The position numbers and the translations under genes were made by a program. Shown here one piece after another: positions 1 through 12,600 of a stretch of DNA of 64,000 nucleotides. The stretch is from Paramacrobiotus metropolitanus. Lineage: Eukaryota; Tardigrada; Eutardigrada; Parachela; Macrobiotidae. Each line of letters opens with the position of its first letter. The first letter of the stretch is position 1. The notes under the pieces are model-generated. The model saw nothing but the letters and a program-made list of their open reading frames with translations, was not told where the DNA came from and did no database searches. The stretch lies in NCBI RefSeq assembly GCF_019649055.1, contig NW_026570325.1:186001-250000 (forward strand), in the 5' to 3' direction.

Positions 1-979
1 AGGTCAGAGCCTTCAACATATTAAAGGCACAAAAACGAGACTACAGTTGTACGTTGTTTCGCTAAGGACAATCTTCAGACAACTAACAAGAATGAATGAA
101 GATTTGTGGATTCGTACTCCTTGTGACCTTACGCAGGAACTTCAATTACGGTCAGAAACCTGATCGGAAGATTGCAGCCGTTGGTTATCCATCCAGAGGT
201 CACCGCTCAGAATGCACAAAACAGGAAAGCAGTTTGCTGTGCGTAGGTTTCTTTTTCCCTGCTTTTAGCGATAAACGCTGCGGTGATGTATCTCTAGCAG
301 CTTTTTTTCGTCTTTCCTCCATAGCTGCTTAATTTGCGCTGTTGCCTTAAGTGTTCCTTAAGGCGAAGCATGCCAGCAACGAGAAATATACTAAGATACT
401 ACTATAAAGAACAGTTAGCTAGCTAAGTGTAGTTAAATTCGTGGCAAATTCCCTGTATGCTTTGTTACTTGTGGCTCAGTCCACTTTCTTTGTCGGCGCC
501 GGAAGCGCGTGATCCAGTTGCCGCCGACTTTGCGGACGGCCTGCTCCACATTTCGCATTCTGTCCCGAGCAATCGTGCTGACTTATGCGTTTTCTACCAG
601 AGTGTTCATTTTCTCTTCTGTTTCTTTAACCACCCACCCACCCTGCATGGTGGCATATAACCGTGTTTATTGCTTTCGCAACTGCTCTGTTGCTAGATAT
701 GAATTAAACGGGGGCAGTCGGGCGGATGTGGGGATACCGGAAACTCGAACCGGTGAGGTCATCACCTGCACCTTCTATGCCGCCGCTCCGTCGACTTGCT
801 CTACCCGCAAACGCCCAATCACTTTCGTCGCGCACTCCGCTAGAATTTCCACAAGAATTTAAACGACATTAAGGTTATATTTTGGTTTTTTGGAAGACGA
901 CAAAGATTATTTAGAACGTTTTTGGGAGGACGGCACAAAAGTTAAAACAAAAAATTAGGGAAAATTAAGCAGCTTGTGG
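1..979. other. No gene recognised at left edge
   Basis: This stretch holds only short unsupported open frames without convincing splice context or similarity to the other genes in the window. A tRNA-like T-arm on the minus strand near 728-760 was considered and rejected. Confidence 0.5.
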
Positions 980-2630
980 TTATCGTACGCTATTCATTCT
1001 ATGCAGTAACTTTCCTGTCCAGTAATCGAGCGTATCTTGCGATAGAGCTTTTATTTCTTGGTTCTGGTAGCGCGAAGGATTATCTGGATCATTGTCAAAC
1101 CTCGAGAGCAGCCCATTGCTTGCCAGCAGTTCGGACGCCAGCAGCCGCTTTTTCGGATTGAAATGAAGGGAGCCTTTAGGTAACGAATTCGGAATATTAA
1201 GAAGGTTTCCGGTGTGAGTTTTATCCCTATTGAAGCGGTAAAGTACACCAATTTTAAGGGCTGACTGTTGTTTCCGAAGCACATTGCTCAATGGCGGTTT
1301 CCCCTTCAGCTGGGAGAGCGCCGCACACCCAACGCTCCACATATCGCTTCAGCACCCGATATCGTAGTCGTCGCACTTGGTAGCCAGTTCTGGAGCGATA
1401 AAGCGGCCGTCCTTGCCGCAGCGGGTATCGGTGGTATGCCTGAATTTATAATTTTCTCCTGCTTTCGTATAATATGGAAGTCTCCGAACTTCACGGTTCC
1501 CGTAAAGTTGCCTGTCGTGAAGAAGATTATACGACTGTTCAGGTTGTGTTGAAAGATGCGGTTTCCGTGCAGAAAATCTAAGCCACATAGCATTTCGTAA
1601 AACTTCTGCATCATATGCATCGGTACATAATGTGTGGCGGCTTCCTTGAAATTCCCGCCTTCAAACACAAACAAAACACGGGCTTTCCGGTTTGCAGCTT
1701 TTGTCAATGCGAGACGGAGCCGTCTCCTTTTAAAGGAGATGGAGGAATCAGGCTGAGTCCCTTCGGACCTTCGGACTGCATCAGGCCTTCGGACTGCCAG
1801 TTGCCAACAGTTACAACTGCAACGCCGGTAACAACTTTGATCACAGGAAGAACGCCAGTATACAACAGATAGTCTGTAATCAGAAAACCGGTTCTTGCGC
1901 CACCTGTCTCACAGTGACCTTTACATGCTTTACACGAACGCTTTATAGAATACACAGTCACTTGATTACGCTTTAGGGAGTGCATTATTCCGAAATGGTA
2001 AAAATGTCTCGTAAGTTGTATCTGCACTGAAGAAAACCGCGTCAACTGAAAAAATAATAATTAAGACGTGACGCATTAACCCCTGGAGAGCTCGACGAAC
2101 ACTTGGAACTCTGGCATGCCTCTTGGATCCATGGGTGCAGCGAACTGCCATCCCAAGAAGTGAATAACATTGGCATTCGTAGCTTGGAAGTAGCCGGTTC
2201 TCTCATTTGCCGTGCCAGCAGCATATTTTCAACAACAGCCTCTAGTGCAAAATTCCCCTTTCGGCCCTTTTTGTTCAGCAGTGGAAACCACCGAATTTCC
2301 GCCATCTGTCCGAATTTCCGTCTGAGAAACAGGTGATTGCGCGTATCAATTCTTCTTATAGTGCCCTCGCTCGCTGAGTACGCTTCCGTACCCTGAATGT
2401 CCCGCGCACAAAATGTATCCAACGATTTGCTCAAATCAACGAATGGATGTGCTCGGAGGATTGTAAGATAGGAGCGAGTTGCTGCGTCAATACTGAGCGA
2501 CTGCTCCAGGAAATTCTTACATGTAGAAGGCATTTTCGGAACGGGCGGAATTACCGGCCCGATGACTAGTTCTTGTTCTCCATCGGTCGGGTAAAACTTG
2601 TGAAGATTTTCCAGTAGCAGCATTTCATGC
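980..2630 (-). pseudogene. Broken two-pseudokinase gene fragment
   Basis: This is a decayed copy of the kinase exons at 42149-43908. From high to low coordinate it carries the end of one kinase C-lobe (about 2620-2400), the linker and N-lobe of the next domain (about 2400-2100), then after an intron the C-lobe (about 1660-980) with HGN...HNLNSR in place of the HRD loop. The sequence ending in EFQVFVELSRG matches EFQVFTEHCPG in the intact copy. The frame is lost at least three times: near 2190, near 1440 (before GKDGRF) and near 1350 (before MWSVGC). Upstream exons are absent beyond 2630, so it is also 5'-truncated. Its orientation is opposite to the intact copy, which implies an inversion or an end remnant of another unit. 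Confidence 0.75.
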
Positions 2631-3601
2631 GGCTCGAAGGTTATTTTTTCTGGGCTTTTTGGTCAATCGCTTGAGAGTCAGCCGGTGTTCGCGGTGTATC
2701 AACAATCGGATACATGTAATACCTGTAGGTTTATCTTTTCTGTTCACCACAGCTCGCTGTAGGTTTAGTTCATTACAGTTTCGAAACGACACCAGTTAGT
2801 GCTAACGAATTTTACAGCAAATGTCTTAATGTGTGAACAACTGATCGGTAGATAATGCGTGGCCGCTATGTAAAGGAGGTGCTGCCTCGTAGCGAAGGAC
2901 AATAAACCAATTTACACCAGCAGAAACGGCAGAGTACGAATTGTATATACCGACAAAAGTGTCCTGAAACGAATCTACGGTCCGGATGCGGATTCAGTAT
3001 TTACATTGATATGCGCAAGAAGCAGGGCGGGCTAAATTTACGGCGAACGGTTTAGCAACCCCCAGACGTTTTGGACAGTTAAGAGCCAGAACGTCCACCG
3101 GGCTTCTAAGACGTGCAGGCGTTTTAACGGTTACAAGTCTATGCACAAATGTGGAATATAAAAACACGGGCCATATCACGGCACTCCGGACAATTATAAA
3201 CCGATCCGGCTGCAGCTTTTAACTTCATACGTATACGGTACGTCCGTATATCACAGCGACGCCTAGTTTTTACAGCAACTTACCGAGCGGCAGTTCTAGC
3301 CCGGTGATCATAATGACCTAAATGGAAGGCGGTTACGCTCGGTGCGGTTCAGCTAGCAACTCAGCAGATCGAAAACAGCATATGTGGAATTTCCACAACA
3401 ACCGATCAACGTTTGACTGCACTGAACGTAACCATCTGTCCTTAGATAAGCCTTCCCAACGGGCTAGGAAAGCCGCTCGTTCAAATCGCAATTAACCGCT
3501 GCGCAAAAAAACTAAATCGCTGTGCAACCAACTGGTTATTAAGTATGTGATGCTTGCAAAAGTAACAAAACTGCAAAACCAACAAGTGTGATTCAAGAAG
3601 T
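2631..3601. other. Intergenic, nothing recognised
   Basis: This is the spacer between the 3' end of channel A and the 5'-truncated kinase fragment. No open frame here resembles any gene in the window, and I see no repeat structure. Confidence 0.5.
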
Positions 3602-6600
3602 TTACAGGAAATCTTTCCATGGAACGAGCGCTAGGTCACTCCAAGTTATGTGGGTGGCGTTATCATCATGCATCTCCTGTCGTTTGTAGAAAAGTTCTTT
3701 AACTGGTATTGTTGACTTCGGAGAAGGCTTCTGACCAAGCTTTTTGTGATAATATGTGGCCAAAACAAAATTTAAAATTGACTTCGGTAACATAGGAAGT
3801 TTATCCGCTTGATCTTTTTTGTGATATTCCGCCGGGTCTGAAATCATTTTGCTAAAAGCAGCCGGGTCTGGACTCATTTTGCTAAAAGCATCTTTCAGAG
3901 TCTGTAAATATAGATAGTAAAAATCAATTTAGGATCGTTTTGGTGGCGACATGAGACAATAACTTCAGTTTGGATCTACAGGGGATTTCATACGTTGCTT
4001 TTGCAGAGGACTATCTATACCTGCGCCTGTGCATATTGCAATTAAGACGGCCAGCAGTCAGAATTTTAGCTGCATATTCATTCGTTATAACCTTCATCAT
4101 TAGTTATAACCTTAAAACACATCTGCTTTCCTGTGTTTTAATCGGCTAGTCAGCCAGTACGCATTGACAATAAGCCTGCGCAGATTTACACTAATTAAAA
4201 TGAATAAGTTTTAAACATTGAAAAAAACCCATAATTCATATTGTCAGTACGTGGACGCAGTGTACCCAAAACAGCCGCTGCATTTTCCCCTAACTACTGC
4301 TTAAACGTTGTCTGAGAAAAGCCGTAGAACGATGTCTGCTTTCCTTCTTCTACCTATAACATCTTTCCTGTTACTTCTTTTAGTACTTTGTAGAAGCAGG
4401 GGTGATACGTTACGCTCGCAAATTGCATTGTCCACTGATGCGACCTACCGGGGACTGATATTCTGAATGGTTCGCAACCTTATCAATGATTCGGTAATAT
4501 GCATAGAACCAGTCCTGGTGTTGATCGTTTCTGATCCGTGCAGGAAGGCCAGAATTTTTCTCTGCAATCGCTTTCAGAATGTAAGAAGGTAAAAACTCCA
4601 GTTTAATAACTTGATTCGCATCCCCCTCCAGGTTCAAGCTGAAAGAAACCAAAAACACGTGTGCAACTGGACGGCTCGAGCAGTTAATGATTCTTACTCA
4701 TACTCATCGAGGACCTCTGCGAACAGTTTCTGGCGCGCCACAACATGGAATGGTCTTTCGAGGGCAAAATAATTTTGGTTATTCCGAGTTTCTCTCTTAT
4801 GGACTGCAGATTCAGGGGCCAGGATTAATAGGTTTCTCTTCGCCAGTTTTTCGGATAAAGACTTCATGGATAAGTCTTTATGAAATTGAACCTTCTCGTT
4901 TTTATCTTGTTGACCGCCTAGCGCACATCGATCGATGTCAGCGGACAATGGATTGTATTTCTTTAGTCCCCTCCACACTCGCCCGCTGCTGTACTTGGTG
5001 TAACTGGAAGACAGCTTGCTTAATACTGCCTGATTTCCTAGATAAGGACATCCGCTAACCCGCCCTTCCGGGTCTTGTTTTGGAGCATCGCAGTAGCCCC
5101 CCAAGAGAAGCAGGCGCGTTGCATCGAAAATGTCATTATCTTCATAGCATTTGAGCATCAGTGCGTCGACAATATTTGGCTTTGTGCAGTCAGCCGACAC
5201 TTTCGGCTTTGCTGAGTTGCCAGCTGCCTGGCTCCACGAGATCAATCCCACGGCATCGTGATCTGCAAGTTAAAAATGAAAGTTCATGCTGCATAATTTC
5301 GAGTCATTTTGATCGCCTAAGCGAGAGACGGTTTGAACACGTTCTGTACCATGCAGTGCGAGATCATAAGGGTAGCCGATAAACAGACTATGCAACAACG
5401 GTGATTACAACAACAGATTATGCAAGAATGCAACAACAGACAACGGTGATTATGCAACAACAGACAACGGTGATTACAATTTGAAAACGTGCGATACGGT
5501 ATATGTGCTTCGTTTATATTTATTTTTTCGCTGGCTCACCATGAGAGCGGCTATTCTGACCACCGTTATCTGGATACTGGATTTTGTATCCGCAGATACA
5601 CCAAGTACGCCCTGCATATGCCCAGCTGAATTAGACTGACTAATCATTTCTAGTTTCCTCGTTTCATAAGGCGGTCAATTTCTTAATTTGTTTAATGAAT
5701 TATAAAGCTTTACATTTATTTGACCTTATCCTCAACTAAATACTTCAAGTACGAGCGATTTCCCTCAAGCTGTCTTTTATCCCGTGAAGCTCTTTTTCGC
5801 ATCTGATCATACCAGATCCTTAGCTCATTTTATCTGACAAAGGTTTCTCGAAGATCTCAGGGCTAAACATTTTACGTAAAAAAATTGGACTTCTTCTTCC
5901 GGAGCTACTGAAACAAATTAAATTTCTTTTTTCCTTTTCAGTTGAAATTCTATTCAACTTGAAAAAGATCGAGAATACAAACGCGACAAGAAAATCGGAA
6001 TGCCGGCTAGGCGCGAATGGTGTTTAGTACGACTGTACGACAGTACGAGTACTAATAATTGCTTGTTTAGCATAATCACATATTTCCAGTGAATTCATTA
6101 AAAAGTTCTATTTTGATTTTCGGTTTGGTTTAAACGCTCACGTTATTCGCTTCTGTAACCCTGACACTAAAAAACTGAGATTGTCAGTAGGAAACCAGGA
6201 TTTCTTTAAAAACTTTCACTGGGTTAAAGCTGGTGCATTAGTGTTGACCTTTGTACAATATAATTATGTACTGTAAATAAGAAATCGAAATTTTCTCTAC
6301 CGATAAACCTGGCAAGGGCGATGCTGCGCTTTGCTAACCAGATAAAACATCACGAACTCACAATTGCCAGTTAAATAAATACTGCTGCACGGTTAATCTA
6401 CTGCTACAAATTACATTAATCTTACGTATGCAAGTAAGGATCTCCTCCGGTAGCGGATCGCAAGCTTCCCGAAAATGCTTCAAAAATTGGATCAGCTCCA
6501 ACTCAGCTTTCTCGGGAATTAAATTATATTTTCCGATGATTTGCTCTACACAAATCCGTAAAGATTTGTAATTTTCTTCACGGAATCGTTCGAATATCTG

Positions 6601-9600
6601 TTTCAGATTCGAATCCAATATCGTATCAAACGAATCTGCAAAGTCTTGCATAACTTTTATGCAATCTTCTTGCATTGGGTCATATTCGCCGCGTATTCTT
6701 CTTAAAAGCGTTTCTGCCTTCTGGATTACAGCAGTATTTCTTCCAAAAAGCGTTGCCAGCAGCTCTTGAGTTTCGTTGGCGCCATTTTGGAGCTCGCTGT
6801 CACTTTCGCTGCGATATTGCAATAGTATTGTAACTTCGTTAATAACATATTCCGGAAGTGGATCCGTTTCTCTAGGCAGATTAAAGCACGCGAGGACAAC
6901 CGACTCGACGGTTTGTACGGTCAGTGGGGCGTCTTGAAAACCAAGGACAAATTCGGTGAAATCTTCATGGCGACGACCCTTAACTGCCTCGTTGGTCTGC
7001 GGCATCGGTGTTTTTGAATTTTCAGTAATTTCTTCAACGGCTTTCTGAACGAGCTTCTGGCTCTTAGTGCGGTACGTTTCCATGATTTTCGTCAAATTTG
7101 TCAGATGTTCCTCCTGCATTTCCACGCCATTTTGACATAGTTCCTGTGTGTGCCATTTTGCAGTGATCCTTGTATCATTTGCTTGGCGAATTCTTTTAAG
7201 GAATTCCAATAGTTCGCCGCTTTGTTCGCCGGTCGTTTTCAAAAGCTTACTGATATCCACCATAGTCATTTCGGCGAACTGGTCTCGCTTCTTCCGAAGT
7301 GTTTTAAGCTGTGCTTTGGCAGATGCTACAGCATGTGTTCCTAATTCGTCTTCAACTATGTTGTATCTCTTCAGTATTTCTTCTATGACCTTCGCTGCCT
7401 GTTCGATCAACAAATCTTTTCGCTCCGACGTTCGTTTAAGGTATTCCGTGATAGCTACGGTGGCTAAAACTGCATTCACATGCCGGTAAAAATGCTTGGG
7501 GAGTATCGGCCATATCAGATCAGCATTTGCCGAAAGGCTCCATTTTTCAGATTCTTCTTGGGGGCGCTCACTGGCATCCACAATCAGGCACATTCGGCTA
7601 GCTTGGATATTTATGGCTCGCAGGTGGTTATCGTTAAGCGGGGTACCCTGCACAAAGTTCAGATTTCATTTTCATTCATCATCCAGAAACGAAGTTTAGT
7701 CAACCGAACACTTTCATACAATTTGAGCAACCGGCACCCACGGGCCAAGCTGCGTTTTAAATGCTGATCGCTCCCTAATTTGCTTGCACTATCCAGAAAT
7801 TTTGAGTATGTTTACACACTGTACTACAGATAATTTTCCTATAGAGCTTGTTCCCTCGGATTAAATATTTTGTAAGTGTTATTTCGATTTTTATTCGAAG
7901 CCTCTTTTCTGAGTTTTTTTGAATTAACAGTAGTTTACTTTTTCACGTTCAGAATACTTCAGTAGGTGTGAGGCCGGCTGCTGAGATATGCCGATGTTTT
8001 GTAAGCATGGTATGCCCCTAGAAGCCGCCGCCACCGCCTACATAATAGTGATAATAGTACGTAGTTCTATTAGGCCATTGCCGCTCTACAAAGGTACAGA
8101 CTGACTTGTATATTTACCGTCCTACCGGGTTACAAATTATTTGATGGTATACCAGCTGTACTACAGACACTCCTGAAGGCATGACAGAGACCAGAGATCA
8201 GTTTCCGCGGCCGTTCTGAGCGATAATGAGATTTTTACAGGAAAATATGTAATATTATGGAGATACCCACCTTGACTGGATATATATTAGGAAAATCGCG
8301 AAGACTGTCCCATTCTGTAGCCAGAAAGTCGGGTTCTCCCAGAATGACCACAACTGGCGGAACTGCGTGGACACTTCGTAGCGGCTTAATAAAGTTGACT
8401 AGTCCAATAGGCGTTGCGCTTCGATCCGAGATAACACAGATCACAACATGTTGTTCTAGTGTGGACAATTCACTGTCTTTCTCGTCAGCACACTGTACCA
8501 TTTACCCAGTATGTGATTAGGGATGACAAAACGGGACGGCATAAATTGCAGATTATCGCAACATACCTTTAGCGGAATGGCTCCTTTGGTCGATTGGTAA
8601 TGCCGATACTGTCCCGTTGGATCCCATATTTCATCTTTATTTTCCTCCATTCTAAATAAGGAGGGACAGACATAATTTTCATGGGGGATTGCGAAGGCAA
8701 AATGCAGCCGCGTAATCATCACTTACGATGCAGTCATCGTTTGGAGTTGCGGAATCATGTTTTTGGTGCAATTTGTGCACACAGTGACAGATTCCGGATC
8801 ACATGCCAAGCCTAGCTGTCGTTTTTTATTATCAAAGCAATTCTCGCAGAGTGTTCTTTGCAGCAGATTAACAGAGGCGGATGTAATAAAGAACAGCTTG
8901 GCACCGTCTTTCAAAATAAGATTTTCTCGGGGATACAGATGAAATATTTCCTCTTGCAGTACAGCGAATAAAATACCCTTCCCTTTGAACTTAGCCTGCA
9001 ACATACAGAAAGTGCTTGTGCAGCGTGCGACGTTCTTCACTTCAGAAAAACAACAGTGGCCTCACCTCTATGTCTTTGTAGAGTTGTATCTTCTTAGGAC
9101 TTGGATTCAGAGGCTCATGTACGACGATCGTGGTTTCATTTTGGACTTGTTGGAGAGGTGTTTCTTCGGCAGGCGTGTTTTGTACCTCCGGCGGACAGCA
9201 CCGCATTTGTACACTTTGTGCGTAGCGCAATACTTGTTCTCTAACCCTTGCTAAAAAAGGGCGTGGAGGTTCGAGGAATTTTTCCATGGGTGTGTGATAT
9301 CCAATACACCGGATGGTTTGTCGACCGGACCGACTAAGCCGCTTCTCGGCACCTTCCGCAAGTGATGGTCTAAGCTCTGCATAGGAATTCCGCAACGTTT
9401 TCAGGAAGCGCCACAACTTTCTTAGGCTTACTCTATTTTTTTTCTTGGGTGGTTTTGAGAACCAGTCGTAAACAACCTGCGATATTCCCGGTGCAAAATA
9501 ACGTTGAGCTAGAAGTGAAAACTGAATTTCAGCTGTGCAGACGATGCCATCAACTTGAAGAGACGGATCTGCGCTAGCTTTTCTCCAGTTTGGTATGTCA

Positions 9601-12600
9601 TAAAATCGTTCCTGCAAGTGGAAAAATGTTATATATGGCAAAAGTGGGTAACCGACAAACCGATGCCCAAAGGTCATCATCCGTAAATTTTGCGTGTCCA
9701 ATTATTTGCGCAGACATATTTCGGAGTGTCTTCGCCCTGCCGCCCGGCCGATTAAATCAGACTATGAGTCGACCCCGGGAGTAAAAATTCTATAACCTCA
9801 GTAATTATTTCTATGCAAATACGCCATTTGTAAAAACCGAAAACGGACTTTTAAATACCGAAGACTTGCTGACGACCTTTTTGCTAACCGACAAAATGTT
9901 TACCCGATAATTTGTAAAACACACAAAATCTCCTGATGACAATCCGACGATTAATAGAACCGTGCACAAAATGTAGAAATACTGAGAAAATCTAAGGAAA
10001 TCTGAGAAAATTCAGGAATACCAAGTATAAGACATTACCAAACCCACGAAAACCGAAGGAAGCCTAAACCACCGTAGAAATACAAGGACCAGGGCTTAAA
10101 AAACTAATGGACTTGAAGTTTTTTGCGAAGGTTAAAACAACACGAGAACCTCGATTTCCTGTTCGTGTTTCCATAAATGAGCACGTGACTATCCGGGCTA
10201 ATTGTTAATCATTGTCTGATTGTGATCATAAACTACGGAAACGGGCCAAATCTGCTTGCACGATCATTTTGGCGTTTCCCATATTTTACAGTAGCGTAAC
10301 GGCAGATGCCAACGCCATCTTTTACGCTCTGCCCGTAAGCCGGACACTTTTGTCGCACGCTTGTTTTTGGTCAATTAAAATACGCCGTAATCGTTAAAGC
10401 ATTTAGCTGATTACTCTATTTTAGACTTACAAGAAAACAACTAAAATCACGAACCTTGTTTTCATATAGAAGAACCTTGACGATGACCCTAACTTTAGGG
10501 TGGTATCGTTTCAGTGCATGAACACGCAGGAAATTGCAGTGGTCCTCGGCGGTAAAGTTTGGCGCACTTTCATTAGCAAAAAAGAACGCACACTGGCAGT
10601 GCTTTGAAATGACGTTTTTCAGGTCCTGTTTCTTGAAAACTGAACCTGACACAATGGTCAGGATATCCCGATACTTTCCTGCCACTGTATTCATTTCCTC
10701 TGTTGCGTCGTCTGATGCTTCTGGCCTATAAAATCATGAAAACATAGTCCAATATTGTTTTTTATGTTAAGGTTACCGCCTAGCATTCCTATAAAACCAG
10801 GACGGGCACAGCTGGAGAATTTTGAACGTACTCTAGAAGAACTGCAATGTTTTCACCAGGGTTTGTTGATCGGAAGGTGCCTGCAAACCTCTCCACGGCA
10901 TCCGGATTTATGGAACCCAGCAATGCGACATATCTACAAAGCTCTACCGCTAAGTAATTTCGATAAATTTTACAAACAGCACCTTATAGTATGTACTTTG
11001 TATCTCTTTTTCGGTACACGGTGTCAAATGCGCGAATTTTTAAAATTCTTGGTAACTGCTTCAGCATTTCCGGTATGATTTGCACGAGAAATATCTGCAA
11101 ATTATTATTTTTAGTGACTGTCGCCGGCATCGTTATCATTTCCCCAGCTCACCAGGGTGATGGCTTGAACAATGTACACGGAAATCTTTGCGGTTGTCGT
11201 TTCAAGTTGCGCAGAAGTCACATCCAGAAAAACCAGTTTGCCATAGAGAAACGTCACGACCTTGCCGTATGACAAATCTTTTTGTCCGTTGTAAGATTGT
11301 AGCCAGAAATCGCCCAGAATTTCCATCTAAGACGGAAAATAATTATAATTTATTATTATGCAACATTCTCAAGAGTTTTTTATAGGGCAGACAACCTTGG
11401 AGACGAATTCAGACTAAAACTTCATAGCATTTCTTCCAACATATACGTAATTAGAAAATTGTCAAATTTGAGACTAATCGTCTTGTAATCACATTCATGT
11501 CCTTAGGTTAGTTGTATAATGTGTTGAGGAGATCGGATAGAAGTAACGTGCACAGCAAACCCATTCAAACTTTTACGACACATGTACCATACATGTACAA
11601 ACTACAAACCATGTGGTTCTACAAAGACATGTGTAATACAACGCAGCAAAAACTGCGTAAAAGTGCGCGAAAGCGCACTTTTAAACAGTTTTTGCGTTCA
11701 GTCATGTACTGTACTCGTACATAGCCATCGTGTACAAATCGAGTGATTTAAATTCCTTTCGTAAAGGGTGCTTCAAATTTAAGCTCGATGATTGCCCTTA
11801 GAAAATAGCCACTACACTACGACTATCGCAATGATAAACTTAATTTTTCCCATGAATGATTATATTTACAGTAATATGATAAATTCGACTCACAAATTCT
11901 TCGATTTTTACGACAAATATTTTATGCTCATACGATAATAATATTAAATTCTGACGTGCATCCGCCATGCCAAATGCTCGTACAGAGTCTGGAAGTAAAA
12001 AGTGTGGAGTGATGGGCCGGGATATGGAGGTTAGTTATACCATGAATGACTGAACCTGAATTTTCCGCTGTGCCTAAATCACCGCGCCGGGCTTGTACAT
12101 ATGCTGAATTAAATTGGCGTCATCGCCGTCATGTACAGATGTTCCCCGCCATTTTCTCTTAAAGCAGCATTACTAACCAGCTGAATCCATGCTGCACAGC
12201 TCAAGAAGCAACAGGCAATCCATGTTATCCTCCTCATGACAGTGCCAATCTTTAGTGGCAACTTCGGAAAAATGCGTATTATTTCATCGCAAAACCAAAT
12301 TAAGCAAAACAGTCGAAGGAACTGTAAGCCTGCAGAGCAAATTAACATTATCTGTTAATTTTGACAAATCTATCAGTAACAGCCCTAATACTCTTACTTA
12401 TGACCGCCACTTTCCATAAGCCAGGCATGGTGTAATCGACACAAGCAACAATACATATTTCATAAAACACCAGCGGCAAATTAGCCATGTTGGAAACGAA
12501 TTCCCAGTCCCGCAAAAGGTTAAAAACACTGGCTGCTAATCGTGCTGGCTTGCAAAAACCTCGGAAGAACCGTGAATAACCTCTTCCCGTCGGAATAAAA

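Noticed and set aside
728-812. tRNA gene on the minus strand (ggttcgagttt T-loop-like box)
   Set aside because: The T-stem does not pair properly, no D-stem or anticodon stem forms, and the acceptor stem has a mismatch. At best it is a tRNA-derived relic.
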